Source: Gonatopus flavifemur | Taxonomy: Eukaryota; Arthropoda; Insecta; Hymenoptera; Dryinidae | Direction of reading: 5' to 3' | Length of the DNA: 64,000 bases | NCBI GenBank assembly: GCA_018340375.1 | Contig: JAFFJZ010000006.1 | Location: 19,043,501 to 19,107,500, forward strand | Shown here: piece after piece, positions 9,501 to 24,500 of the stretch | Layout: every line of letters starts with the position of its first letter | How positions within the stretch are numbered: position 1 is the stretch's first letter | Notes under the pieces: generated by a model | Told to the model about the DNA's origin: nothing | The model's input: only the letters and a program-made list of their open reading frames with translations | Database searches by the model: none | Position numbers and translations under genes: made by a program

Positions 9501-12500
9501 TTGCTTTTATAGAGTTACGATTACGTTTACGAGTTACGCTTGAAGATCGATAGATTGATAGCATCGGAAAGTTGAGAATAAGCATTGCTTACTTTTGAAT
9601 GTATCGTCGTAACCGTCGTATAACCGTGGATGAAATCGTTGCATCGATTCGTAATCCGACCCAAAAGTGCGCACACGTGGGAGTTTGATTTTGATCTTGT
9701 ATTTGAGTATGAATGTCGAAGTTTCAAGAGTGTGTCTGTGTGCGTGGAAGTCACGTGAAGAAGACATCTCTGAAGAAACGAGAAGGGGATGTCGAGTCGG
9801 GATAGAATTAAAGGTTAATCCCGCGGGGTATACCTACCCCACGGAGGGACGACGACTTCTTCTCTTGTTCTCGCTTCTGGAAAGAGGCTTTGTTTTTCGC
9901 TTCAGTCTGAAGGATATCATAAATATTTGCGCTCTTAAGTGCCTCTGGAATATAAGAACAGACAACGCGATACCGCGAGGATAAATCTTTTCTCTGTTCC
10001 GTCCTTGGCTGGTGTGATATTATTATTCTCCGCCGAAAGATGCTCCGTTTCCGTAAAAGTAAAATTACTTTCGCTTGGAATCTTTGAATGAATTATACAT
10101 TTTTTATATCTTTCTACCGAGCGAATCATTAGTTTCATACGTGACCTTAAAAGGGTCATGACTTCAAGAGTAGTTACCGTTGATGAGCCATTAACCCTTC
10201 CTGACCTGGCTCAATTCTGATAATGATAAAAAATTTTTTTCGATAGGCAATAGTTTCTACAGCTTCTAGTATGAACTCTGAATTTTTATAGAATTTTTAG
10301 TAACGTAGATCAAAAATTACTGATATATCCATTTCAATGGACACAGGGTGTCTATGACTAGAACATAGGAGGAAAAATTGAAAATATCTACTTATATCCC
10401 ACTATTCGTAATGAATCTTCATTGAATTTCAATGTTTCAATATATCAAACGAAAATTACAAAGAATTTCAACGAAATAGGTAATTTTCCAAAAGAAACAT
10501 TCATTAATTATAAATATAGGTTGTTGATGAGTGTTTAGGAACAATACAGAGTATCAGCTTATATTTTTTTGGTATTTTCAACTCCAACCTACGGTAGGAT
10601 ATCGGCGCCACATACAAAGTAGTATCCCTGGTCAAAAAAACTAAACAAACCTAAACAAAAAATTTTTGTTATGACTACTTCCGACTTACCAGGAGTTTTT
10701 GTCTCGGAAATTTCATAACTAAAACTAAACCTTCGATTCAGGAGTTACTTCTGGATAAAGGCAATCAACGGTTTTCCGATTGTTTCAGTATTTCATTGAT
10801 CAATTCACTTAGGTGCATTTCAAGTTTTGATGAAACCAATTTCTCCCGCTCGCTAAACACTATTCAAAATTTCATTTCCGATTTTTCACAAGTGAACGGA
10901 AGCAGATGGGAACCTAAAATGTTCCCGAGTAATAGGAAGACATTATATGCATTTTATTCATAACTCCTCCCAAGTTCATCAGTGTGGAAACAAAGCATAA
11001 ATATACCGAAGTATCCTCTTTAGGTCTCAGCGTAAAGTCGCGGAAGTGAATTAATTTACAGTATACGTAAACACTTTTCAAAATTTCATTTCCGATTTTT
11101 CATAAGTGAACGGAAGCAGATTGGAACCTAAAATGTTCCCAAGTGATAGGAAGACATTATGCGCACAGCATTCATAACCGTTCCTAAACTTATTGGTTCG
11201 CAAATAGAGTGGAAGTGTACGGAAACAGTTTTTTTACTTCCACACGGAAATAAACGGAATCACAGTATAGTCCAAATAATACCTAAGTAAACCTAAACTG
11301 CCTAAGTGTGTAGTGTGGAAGCCGGCGGAATCAATCGGAAAAGAATCCTAAGTGATTGGAAACTCTCTACTTGTGGCAAATCTCGGTTCCTAAGTAGTCT
11401 AAACAGATCCTAAATAATTTGAAAACATGTACTTCAAAAATACTTAGGTCTCTTTACATTTTTTAACCAGGGATCAACCCAGACAGCACAACTAGTTCTC
11501 AAACAGTTCTTAGAGAATACCATCTGAATGCCACGCTTTTGCTAGGCATTCTGAACTTTCTCATAATTCAATAAACCTTCGTAATTAAATATCGAGTCTT
11601 TTACAAATTTCCTATCATCGTTTTCTATAAGGAATTTTCCCTGCTCGATACAATCGATTAGTTCTTCCATACAAGATCTTCCAAAGATCGTTTATATGAA
11701 TGCATTTTTACAGCCAATATTCACGCATTTTGCGTGATTGAATAATTTACTTCATTATCCACGAACAATTCATGAATTTTCACAAAGTTCTCTTCTTTAG
11801 AGTTACATCACTTCGTTGTACACAAACCTTCAACCTTGAAATCAAGTTTCTTGCACCAAATTGAATTTCTAACCGATTATTACATTGCATAATTCACTTC
11901 GCTTCATTGAACACTCTCGAAATCTCGTACACGCACCTATTCAATCAATTTATGAGAGAAAATATACAAACCAAACAGCACAAATGATGATTTTGAATTC
12001 ACAAAACCTTCTGAAAGAACTTCTTGAACATTCCCCGTTATGACAGTAAAAATGAATTCAAAATGCATACATGTTGAATGCTTGAATTTATGAATCCGTG
12101 ATATGAATTCTTTCTGAAGATTAAGTTATTCATCAAGAGTTCATTTTGAATTCGATTTATTTATAATGAATTCATGTTTAGTGTCATAACGGGAGCTCTT
12201 TGCGAGGACTTTTGTGCTGTGTGGGAAGTCATTGTATCTTGCATATTACTTTCATTTAAAGACTTCTACAAATTCAGGAAGGCTCAGATTGAATTCTTGT
12301 TGATCGAAGTTCATGGTGTTCGTTATAAATTCTTTTGCGCAGAAACTGCCGTACAACGAAGAAACCTTGTGAAGTGCAATTGAATCGAAACTGAAAAAAT
12401 CGTCATTTATACTATTTCCCTTCATAATTCTGTCATAGGATGAAGTTTTTATAAATGTAACATTCTTTTCATAGGAAACCGCATGCGTTCTGTTCAATTC

Positions 12501-15500
12501 TGCAGAGAAAAATTAACATTTCTAACGATAACTATGTGAAAATGGACTTAAGGTTTTCTTTTTCTCCAAAATACCAGCGAAAAAAGCTACAAAGTCACTT
12601 GCGGCTTTTTTTCCAAGTATAAGCGCTCGAGATCACCATGCCGTACAACGGAAGAAACTATACTATCTAATCACATCCCCTTTCAATGATCTTGATTTTA
12701 GATGAAAAATTTTAAGAATAAACCAGTGTTTATTGCAAAGAGCATACTGTCGAAAAAAGTAAATTCCTTCTATAGGAAATTTGTGAAATTGCTTGCAAAT
12801 TGTAACAGGTTTGTTTTACAGTTTTCGATCAATTTTTATTGAAAATGTTCATTCATTGACAGATAACCTATACTTTGATACCTTTTTAATCCAGTACAAC
12901 TAACATAATTCAATTACTGAAGAATTACACCAATCATTATCTCGAAAAGAAATCATTTTGTGTGAATTCATTTGATCATCTGGATTAAATCCAAAATTCA
13001 GAAGGGCAATGGTCACATGTAATCATACAAAATTATTCTTTCCTGGTTAGGAAAAAGCTAGTTATAACCAGGATGAGCTTGTGATACAGTTCATTACTTT
13101 AGTATTTCTTGTCACATTATGTGTGTGCTTTATGAAACTCGTACGGAAATATTCCGCTGAAATATAAGCATGAATAATCTCTGAGAGACATTGCATTTTC
13201 TCTGTGAAAACTCTGACAACCGGTGAAATTTCGATGAAAAATCTAATGAATTTGGAACATTCTGTACAGAATTTTTTCAGATTTTTTCCAAAGTTTATAA
13301 CAGTTCTCCATTCTTTTTTTCAGACAAATAGAAACGGAATTGCACACTGAAAAAATTCTGAAAAAACTCCAATAAATTCCCAATATTTCTCTGATTATTG
13401 AAAAAGAATTTCAATTTTCAAGCACTTTTTCACACATGATATTCGGATGTAGCATATGAATCTACTCATGAAATATACAAATTTTTCAAACGTCAGAAAT
13501 TTATCTGAGTTTTATTAGAATTTTCCCAAACGCAATTCCGAAAGAAGACTGAAAAAACCGTGACGAAGTCTGAAAAAAGTATGCACAAAATATTCATTAG
13601 AATTTCAGAATGTCTCAGAGTTTTTGCAAACAAAATGCGAGATTTTTCAGAGTTTATTCATAGTCATCTGAACGAAATATTTCCGAGTTCAGCCGAAGAC
13701 AGTCGAGGTGTCTTATCCCAAGTATGAGAGGGCTGAACTCGAGCTATTCACAACGAAAGAAACTACCTAAATATACATACAATGTTGTTGCGTTGTATTG
13801 CGAGCCGTTTTCGGGCTCTTTTACAACCAAAAATCCGCGTAAAGTACTCGACGATCTTTCTCCGTTGTATTTCCAGAAATTTCGTCACCTTTTCGAAGCG
13901 ATTTACAAATCCTCTGTTACTTACGACATTTTCTATCATAATTGCTTCATATTTTTCCTGTTTTTTTATCGCTATTACTCTGGAAGTATTTGTCATTTTG
14001 AATTTTTGCGAATACCATAAAATAGAGGATTTTCTAAAGAATCCAATGATATAGAAAACACGTTGAATTCAAGTTGAACATATTTTTATGAATATTCAAA
14101 TTGCATCCTGTAGAATCAGTAAAATTCGTTCAAGTAATGGAAATTGGAGTATCAAAAATTTCGAAATTCTCATCACATTAGTTCCGTTTAAAAACATACC
14201 ACACTGAAAATATAACTTTTAATTATTTTCTTGTCGTCAATCGTCATCTTTATCTTGATGATATCATGGGTTTCAAACTGCTCTGATTTGTGAAATGATT
14301 TTCTATGTTCATTGAAATGGACTACGTCAGGTTAGAAAGGATTAATGAGCGATGAGTGTCGTATACTGGGCCAGCATTGCCCCATTATTGTTAGCCAAGG
14401 ATCGAGCTTAATCCGACCAAATCCAAAAGAAAACTTCCCAGTGAATTGCTAAGAGAGTAACATGATAAACTAAAACAACAAAATTTCTAGCATCAAATAC
14501 AGAAAAGCAAACAAATTTTGCTGGGAGGAGCAAAAATTTCCTGCTGCCATCGCTCAAAAATTCCTGTTGTAGCTAACAAGATTGCTGTGGTAGCACGGAA
14601 AAGAGAATTGCTTCACTTTTCACAAAATGGCATCAAAGACTGTTGATTTTCCCAGCAAAAAATTGTTTATTATTCTATATACAATACGAAAATTTGCTGG
14701 AGAAGCCAACAAGATTGCTGCTTCAGTAAAATTGGATTCCCGTATCCCAACAAATTTCTTCTTTCTCCGTGATTTATCATCCGTTCACCTCTTTGTATCT
14801 GATCAACCGATAGCCTATCCTGAAGATTCACGATCACTTTCTCGCATCGAGAAAGTACTTAACACAATAAAAATCCGGTGCCAAATACATAAATACCTTA
14901 TCGTATAGGATGTTTACGACAAAGAGGTCAAAGAACATTACCGCGTAGCAGTTCGTAAATCAACTGCATTTAAGAGCATCTATCATTAATCACGAACAAC
15001 AGAATAAACATTTATTATCCATTCATTGAAACTTATTACATATTATAAAATAATACGTAACCTCTCTGAAAGGATTGTGGGATCAATGAAGAAGTATATT
15101 GTGTTTCACTCGCACTTTCGATCTCCAAATTGAGGTAGATAAATGAAACAACAACAACAACAACAACAACACACGACTTTCTATTAAATGAGAAAAAAGA
15201 AACATGTAACAAAAATCATAAAATTTCACTCCACACTGCACGGAGCACACGTTCCTCTTCAACGATCGTTTGGTTTTATCAGGAAGTTGTTGAATGTTTA
15301 CTTTTTGGATTCCCTCTGAAATGGATAAAAGTATTTCGACACAGTCTGGCTGTATCGGAGGACAGATAGGAGGGACACTCAAAGTGTTGTTGTTGAAAAT
15401 ACTCACCAACGTCAAAGCCCGGCAAAGTTTGTGTTATCTCGAAGCGAAAGGGGAAAAGCAACAGAGCGATAGAACATTAATCATCAAGTTAAATATTGGC

Positions 15501-18500
15501 TCCAGCAATTAATCGAATTCTCCATCCAAGTGTTTGCAGAATTCTTCAGGGATGAGAGGAAATTTTTGAGTTCTTTTCCATATGTTTGATCCGGTGAAAA
15601 GATGATACGCTCATATCCCGCGTATTTCACCCACGATAATGGAGGATCGCGAATCGCGTTATATTTACGTTTAAAAACTAATCGATTCGTCACACGTGTT
15701 TCGCGATAAATCCAAGCACCGGTTGCGTCTTCGTAATCTAGGCAATTTAAATGCTATAGGTATAACCGATACAGAGAGAACCATGCACGCGTATACCGTA
15801 TAAAATCGAAGATATCTCGTGTGTTGGGTACAGCAACAACTTTGGTAATCCCTTGTTGAAATAGCGCTAAGCCCTTTGGATTGTCTGTGGGATTGCAACG
15901 GTGATACGACAGAGAAGAACGGGCTAGGTGGAAGGAAAATATATATATATATATATATATATGTACACGATGATCACCCTCCGACATTGTTCTCGTGGTT
16001 TGCCCCATTATTCGTGTGGGAGCCCTTTGCTCTGTCTCTTCTGCCTTATCGTTATCCGAGGAGGATACGACGAGCATCCTCCGGCTACAACGAAGGAAAG
16101 AAAAAAGGGCCAGAAAAAAATTTCCAAAGGATCCGCTGGAAAATCCAAGAGTTAGAAGAAACGTTGCCGAAATTGCCCGACACTTGGGGATAAATGTGCG
16201 CGTGGTGGAAATAGAGCCCCAAAGCCAATCTCACCCTGGAGATTCACGAGACATAGATTCGGTACGAGAAGAATTAGATGATTCATCAAGATCGATTTCT
16301 ATTGAAACGGGAGAAACGAAACTGTATATACGTGTGTCTTCTCTACCAACAGTTGAAAAGTAGAACATATTTGAAGTACGTATAGAGCAATAATTGCATC
16401 AGAAGTTAATTGGATGCTTTTTGAAAAGTGTCGTCAGTTATATTCTAGTCGTTGATTCACACATCTATTCTATCGTAATATTATCGATTTATTAGATTAT
16501 TGTGCTTAGATTTAGCAGTTGCGTCATGTAATTTGTGCATTCGATAGACACGAATTGATGCCATCGCTATTCCATCCCATTCAACCTACAAATTTCATCA
16601 TTCAACGAATAATCTTCAATCTCTTCACGGATATGAAATTTATTTCTCTTCTTCAACCAACAAAATATAATTGAAAATTTGGAAATCATCGTGAAGTATG
16701 TAAATAACAATTCAACTCCCAAACTGATTCATTTATTCCCCTATGGCGCAACAACATACATCACGTACATCATATACATTCAAGATTGTAGGTTTTATAT
16801 GATAATTCATGCACCACATTTTCTATTCATAGCAACTTTTTCTTTCCTACGATCGACCTACTTGATAAATCCATTCAATGCAATTATCAATTTTGTAACT
16901 TGAAATTATTTCGAAATGTCAGAAGTTTGAATAATTATTGAGTTCGAGCGAAACTATTGAATATCAATAATCGATCGTGATCGATAAAGTGCGAAATCAC
17001 AAAGCGTATCGCGGTCAATTGATGTTCCATTCTCAAGGAACAACGTGCTCGGATAAATGAACGTAACACGTGTTGTTCGTTGGGTGTCATTTCGAATATC
17101 GTGTTGGACAAAAACATTATTCTTTCCTCCAAGTTTCTGCAGATCTTCTTGCAACGGAGAGTAGTGCAGAGTAATAGAGTGACTTTCTCCAAGAGGGAAG
17201 AAACTCCAACACGACCCTATCTTCTACCTACCTACCTACCTACCTACGAAACGTCTTTACCTTCTTCTCCCTTCTATTCTCGTGTCCACAGGGATTCATA
17301 AGAAAAGTTACGTACTTTGGGGTGAGCAAAGTCGTCGGGCTTTTACATGTAACCTACACACGTATATAATACAAATACATCAAACAGACACACCCTTCTC
17401 AAAGAAAGTACAAACTTTAGCTTCTCAATATTCTGTTGCATTTTGCTGTTCCGTATCTTTTTCCCTCTAACGATTATTAAACACGCATTGCACGCAAAGA
17501 AGAATTCGAGATGAAATATAGGGATTTTTTTAAAGCTGTGCGAAATGAGCAGTCGTTATTTTGATAACTTCTATGGCTAAATTTTAGCTGCTGTAGCAAA
17601 ATTTTGAGTTTCGGATTTCAATGATTCGACTTCCCATATAAAAATTTACAATCGGCGCTAGCATGGTGCAACGTAGATAAAGTATGGCCAGGCGCAAACC
17701 TGGAATGATAACATCATTTTATGATTTACTTACGTGTTTTTTCAATGAAGTTCCATCATCGATGAAACAATGGCAATGAAACATACCATCATTGGCAGAT
17801 AATTGGAAATTTTGTTTGTCAATGCTGCGCCAATGATCAAAGTAAAAAATATATAAAAAGTATGCGCATTTCGCAATTTCTGACATATGTTGTTTGAAGT
17901 CTTATTTGTTTTCCCCTCATTTGTTTGTGAACAAATCGGCGTATTTTGTCGGTAAATTTTGCCATGAGAAGTAGACCACACAATGCATGTTAGTTCAGCG
18001 GTAGGAGCCCTCTAGTGTGACTCATAGTAAAGAGCGATTGACTGTTCTTCCAAAGACTTACTTGAGCGTTTCACCACTCGTGAGAAACACTTGATTACTA
18101 ACGTAGCAAAAATATTATATAGGTTGCCAATATTGAGCCATGCTATTACCAATGATCGGCGCTACATTGAGAGCTAATTTCTACCGAAACTAGGCCAAAG
18201 TTTGGGACAATATTGAACCACATTTTAAATGATCCTGGCGTTGAATGGAATCTATCGTTTAGTCAATGTGGGGCCAAGGATGAGCCAAGCAAGAGCCAAG
18301 CTTGGCGCAATTGTACCACAATAATAGGCTGACAAACGAAATCCAACGAACACCGACGTCGGTGCAACATTGTATTCAACGTTAATCAACATTGAAGATT
18401 TATAGATCGCCAAGCCTCGTCCGTCAACATTGCGCCAAGCTATATTTCATTGTCAGCATTGGCGAAGCCCAAAAATTTTTGTATGGGTTTGTGCATTGTT

Positions 18501-21500
18501 TCGAAATAATTAAAAGAATTAACGAGTGATTGAAATCCAAGGTACAAAGTTGTTGTTAAATTTTTGCTACGTCCAAAAATGGTGTTTTCGATTTGTTTTT
18601 TATTGTTAAATCTTCGGCGTTGCATGTTTTCTGTATAAATTTCAAAACATATAGGTTACATTGAGAGTAAAAAGCTCGATCTCCGTGCAGCACCACTTCC
18701 TCAAGGTGAGGCAAGCGTAGGTAAACCTGCATCGATCCACTTGACCTGGCGTCATCGTTTCAATTCTGTACACGCCCTAACCGCGTTGAATTCTTCCTAC
18801 TTTTATTTTTGCTCTAACATGTGCTGAGTTTTCTAGTAGCTGACGACATTATCTTTGCGACATGGGCACTCCTGAAATTCTCCCTATCTATTAGTAGGGA
18901 CAATAGAAAAGGATAGGAAATTTTCTCTATCTTTATTGATACGGTTTTCGGGTTACGATAAGGATTGGATATTGAAATATTCACATGAGTCTCTTCTCAT
19001 AAACATTCATAGATGTAAAAAATGTTAGTTTCTCCGTTGATTTGACGTGGAAAAATGTTACGGTGAATGAGGAGTTTTTTGTCGTTTGGGAGATCCTTTA
19101 ATCCTTTCTGATCTGACTTCCATTCCAATGGACATAGAATTTAGCAAATTATCAAAATCGTTCCAGGAAATCAAAGCAGTTTGAAACCCATTATATCTCC
19201 AAGATGAAGGTGTCAATTGACGATAAGAAAATTATTCAAAATTATATTTTCAGTATGGTATGTTTTTAAACGGAACTCGATCATGTGATGAAAATTTCGA
19301 AATTTTTGATACTGCAATTTCCATCATTTAAACGAATTTTACTGATTCTACAGAATCAACGAATTGCAACTAGAAACATTGTTCAGAGAATGTACTGCAA
19401 GATTTATATTCCTGAAGTTTGAATCGGTTATGGAAACGAAAATGAAGTTCAAACTGACAAAATCTGATAAATCATCGATGTTGAGCTTCTCAACTCTTTG
19501 CAACTAAAAACATCGTTGAGAGAATGTACTGCAAGAGTTTGGATCTTTAAGATCAGAATATTTCATTACTCGATCACCAATTAATTTTAATGAACAATTC
19601 AAACTTTAGTAACATATATGATTCGAATCGACAACACTTCTTCATTACTGATTTTATTTCTACAAGAGTAATTTTACGATAAATTAATAAACATAAAAAT
19701 AAATAGATCCAAATGAACAGAATCATCTCCGCGGCATTTTTACATGGTTATTATAAACTCATCCACTATCGCGGATCTGAAAATTCGACTAAATATCTCC
19801 CCAGTGAACCCGTAACATTATATCGTAGGATGTGATTACATGTAAATGAGATACAAGGTATCATCTTCTCTGTTCCAAAGGTCAAACACAATGCTGTACG
19901 TGTATTATGTTTCATGCCGTGCAAAATTTCAATGTTTTCAAACGAAAATTCAAATTCTTTACCGAGATTTCATAGAATTTTGCTTATATTATCTGTTCTT
20001 CCTGGTATCTGTTGATGAATGACATTCATGTGACAAATTAATATGATCGAAAACAAAAGAAAGGTCGCATTGTGATGGATAGACTCCACGTTCTTTTTGC
20101 TAACCTAGCTAAAAATCCGCTGCCACAGCTGACTGGATTATTGCTGAGAGATAGCAACACGATCAACTAGAACAGAAATAAAAAAAGTATAAATGCTCTA
20201 CACTGTTAGAAAATTCTTAAATCTAATAGTAATTCTTAGATTTGATATTGAAATGTAACAATTATCGAATTTCCCCAACAAAGATTTCATGCCTTGCGAT
20301 ATCTTTTAGACAATTTCAAGATATCTTATGCAGTAACTTTAGATATCTTTTAGATGTCTTAAACTCTTCTTACGTCCAACAGATATCTAAAGGATATCTA
20401 AAAGATGTCTTGGAATACATCTTTTAGAGATTCAACGTACGTTGTTTTTAAAATCAAGGAGCGAATTCATATCATTGAATTCAATATTTTATTATGAATA
20501 ATACGGTTTGATAAATTGTCCATGTAAAAAACTTTATAATTGTTTGGCAGAACAAGAACTCTATTCTTTATTCCTTTATTCTCAAATGACTCTATTCTTA
20601 AATGAGTGTATTCTCAAATACGACTATTCTTTTATATATAAAACAACAAACATCTATGTCTAATTAATATTGAAAAGAATAGAGATATTTAGGATTAGTC
20701 GCATATTTGGGAATAGACTTATTTAAGAATAGAGAAATAAAGAATAGAGTTCTTGTCCTGTTTTCATTTGTTTTCAATTGTTTTGACAGCGTAGGGATCG
20801 ATGAGATAACCCACACAGCATTTCACTTCTGAAAGATATCTCAAGGCAATTTTAAGAAGTCTTATGCAACATGAAAAGATATCTTTGAGAGATTCAAAAC
20901 AGTTCTTACTTCTAAAAGATTTCTATAAGAAAAGTTTTAGATCTTCTAAAAGATATCTTTTAGATGTCTTTCAAAAGTAGGAACTGTTTTAGACATCTTA
21001 AAGGATATCTTTTCATGTTGCATAAGACTTCTCAAACTTTTCTGAACAATTCCTGAAGATATCTTGAAGATCAAAAGTGCTGTGTGGGAAGGCCCTTGCA
21101 AGGCCCCTCACATAACAACTCATGTCTTGCGATGTCTTTTCGATAAGTTTAAGATGTCTTGCGCAATACATTTAGATGTCTTTTAGATGTCTAAAACTCT
21201 TCTTTTAGATATCTTTTAGACCAAAGAAGAGTTTTAGACATCTTCAACTCATCCAAAAGACATCGCAAGACATGAATTGTTATGTGGGCCTTGTGTGAGG
21301 CACTTGCGAGTCGACTAATTCTTCTCTAGTTCAGCGTTACATACCTTGCCAATGCCCAGATTTCTGCTTGGCTCATTCCTACGAACCATTATTCTCATCA
21401 CGTCATCCCAAACTTCGCCATATAAATCTCATTCATCCCATTTTTCCGCATCCTATTCGTCAAGCTCGATGGCTGCTCTCCATTTAAATCGGAGTAGTAG

Positions 21501-24500
21501 GTCAACTTCATTCAACTTACATGTCAGGATGAAAACTTCCTAATTTATCGATCGTCGTTCCCCCTCGTATCAATATCATCGCAATACGCGCAAGAAGCTA
21601 GTACGTTGGGAATTTCAAAAGAATTCCAAGTCCGAATCGGTTCGATCGAGACTGAATTAGAGAGATAGATTCCCAAGTGACGTTTCCCGATCGACTCAGG
21701 TGTGAGACGCTATCTAGCATTATAGAGTATTCGAAAAAGAAAAAGAAAAGAGCTCATGTGTTATTTGACTTGGATATTGGATCGATGAGAATCGAGGGGA
21801 TAGTACAAGTGGATGGTTTTTTCTTTTTTTAAACCAGGTCGTAACCTTCCTATCGCAATGCGTCCAGCCCCTTTTGGACGAGGTCAGGTGTGGTATATGA
21901 CCCACATCTCACGTGGATAATACTGAAGAATCGTGAACAACTGACAGTTCAGTACAGTTGGCTAACCGTTAATAATAATGGCATTAAAAACAAGACGTTT
22001 TCAAGATTGATTTTGAATTACCGTTCCTTTTCCTGGTATCACTTTTCCTGGTTCCGCGGTTTGTTATTGCTCTTCTTGCAATCGTTACCCTGGATTCTGC
22101 GCATTCGACATATACGAATATAAGTGACTTTTGCTCTTCCTACACTTCCCACTCTGAGAAATAACATCGTTCGCTGTTCGACAATTTTTTTCATTCATTT
22201 GGATCTCGGTAATGAGTTCATTATATAAATTACAAAAGTTGTAAATTCAGTTGCTCGAGTACGTGAATTTCAATCGATATCGTGAGGATATATGTACTTG
22301 AAATATAGTTAGAAAATATGGATAGTTATGCTTTGTCTGTCAAGGTAGAATTGTCACCTCGAAATCAAGCATGTCATGTACTTTCCATCTTATCATAAGT
22401 CATTGTATTTGTATCTCATAATCGTTCGATTCGATTGGGAATTGAGGGTATAAATATAGCATTTCTTTCGTGCTCATCGAACCGCTGCCGAGTTTGTACA
22501 GGGGTTATCAATTGTCCCAATAATCGCACCCACGTGAATCGTTTCTATTATCAGTACCAATTAATGATTCCCCAACTTATGGCGTTTCAACGTGCCTCAT
22601 TAATTATTAAAAACCAACCTACCCATGTGGAAGTTGTCGAAGTCGACAGATGGCCTGGTACTGGCAAGGTTATATTCGCCAAACTTTGGCGAGAACAATT
22701 GTTTCTATCTAGAGTCATTATTATTTTTCAATTAGCACAAACTATTCGACGGATTTCAAACGGTATTGATTTGAGTGGACACACAGTCTTGGCCCAGTAT
22801 TAAATCGATACTGTTTGGACAAGGTTGAAATGTTAGAACGCTACCATAGTTGGCGCATAGAAACGAACAGTATTGGCCCTCATGTAATATGATGTTATCA
22901 TGCCGACTTCTTGCCAGTTTTGATAGCTTTGATACCTCAGGTCCTGCCCGGGCCAAATCAAGGCCGTCTTTGATAATCCAATTCTGAAAAAGAGCAATTT
23001 TTAGCTGGGAATTCGAAAGATAAATTTTCAATATTAATTCAATTGCCAACTTATGGTGAACTTCTGAATCATCGAAATATATTGTCAATTATACTTGATT
23101 TATCGTTACTTCCAATATCTCAAACTCTTCCACAGCATCCACAGAGAGCTTTTGATGATTTTACAAGTGTATTGAAAGAATACAATAATTCTAAATTGCG
23201 GATACTAGATTCGTTTAAGGAACCATATACCAATGAAAACATACTCAATTTTAGAATGAATTTCCGTTATCAATGGATCAAACTTCAATCAGCGATAGAA
23301 AATCAACCGTTGATCATCTATTTTTGCTGGACCAAAAGATTAGATTCAAGGAAAAGGTAAATAATAAACCTAATGAATAATAATCCACGAGTATTCATGT
23401 ATATTCATTGCCTCTATACTTTCTATTTCATTTTCTGAATTAAAACATTGACAATGTTCATATTAGTTCCGATTAACAATGAGATATAATCAACGGGAAG
23501 GATGGAAGTTATTAAATATAGAGAACAATTTAACACTTCGTTATTATTCAAGGAAATAATTCACATTAAAATCATATGCAAACTTATTCAATTACTTATT
23601 ATACATTCTATCACTTTCAATTTATTTACTTGCACGATTTGGAATAATAAATCCAAATGCCAAACGGTAGTCAACGTAAATAACCTAAACCGTATCAATA
23701 ATAAATTTGAGGAGCAAAAAACGATCGTATTCAATTGAATCGAGAAACGCGATACGACCCAAACAACGGAGACTACAAAGATATAGCATCGAGAGTGGGA
23801 AATTGTTAATTGATCGTTGTCCTTTGAACCTGGAATGACGATGACAAAGAGCATGCGAGATATTCTCATAACACTGTGTATCTAATCCCTTCATGAAATT
23901 CGATCCACCTCGCCTGGTTTCTCTTCTCCTTCTTCTTCTTCTTCGCTCAATAAAATTTCGCTCGACACGCGAGAAATTCTATACGCCATGTGAAATTATT
24001 CCAGCCCCTCCACATTCCGACAACAAACAATCAAATTCTAAACGGATTAACAATAGATTGGTTAATGTATAAAATACACTTCTTTGATGAGCTGACTTGG
24101 AGCTGGAGAAATCAGTTGATCCGCAAGAGAAACGGGATCAGCAAGTTTTCCATTTCTTTTCGTGACACGAATCCTACACGTTGGAGCTAACTAAGCGTAC
24201 GGCTTAGCAATCTCGGCAAAGCCCCTCGGTTCTAGAAAATCTCGAATTAATTTCTTTCTTCAGGGTGTAACTTTTTTTTCTCTCTTTCTCTCTCTTTTAC
24301 ACAAAGTTTATCTATTACGTATCAAAAGAGTGTTGGAGAACTTGATAAAGAAGACTTGATGTTTTCGTGCGGTACCTTGACACTTGTTACCTCCAATATT
24401 CAACGTTCACTGAAGTTGTTGACACAGCAAATCAAGGTATTATACAGAGAATAGCAAATTTTATTGTCAACCTAGTTGAAAATTCGCTATCACAACTACA

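Larger units (their letters stand above)
14761..17523. other. Single-copy intronic DNA with microsatellites
   Basis: I saw no foldback element in these 2.8 kb. Microsatellites are (CAA)n at 15147-15170, (AT)n at 15939-15962 and (CTAC)n at 17224-17247. Open frames around 15083-16363 overlap on both strands and show no known domain. Confidence 0.5.

Noticed and set aside
15876..16363. Overlapping plus-strand frames with a YIYIYIY run
   Set aside because: The run is the translation of an (AT)12 microsatellite, and the frames overlap one another. Not gene-like.
17985..18060. A tRNA-like A box (TTAGTTCAGCGGTAGGAG)
   Set aside because: No GGTTCGANNCC-type B box follows, and no acceptor stem can be formed. 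It lies inside the CCC-type element 17633-18487.
20262..21287. CRISPR-like array of AAGATATCTTTTAGA repeats
   Set aside because: Repeats occur in both orientations with irregular spacing and lie in foldback elements of an animal genome.
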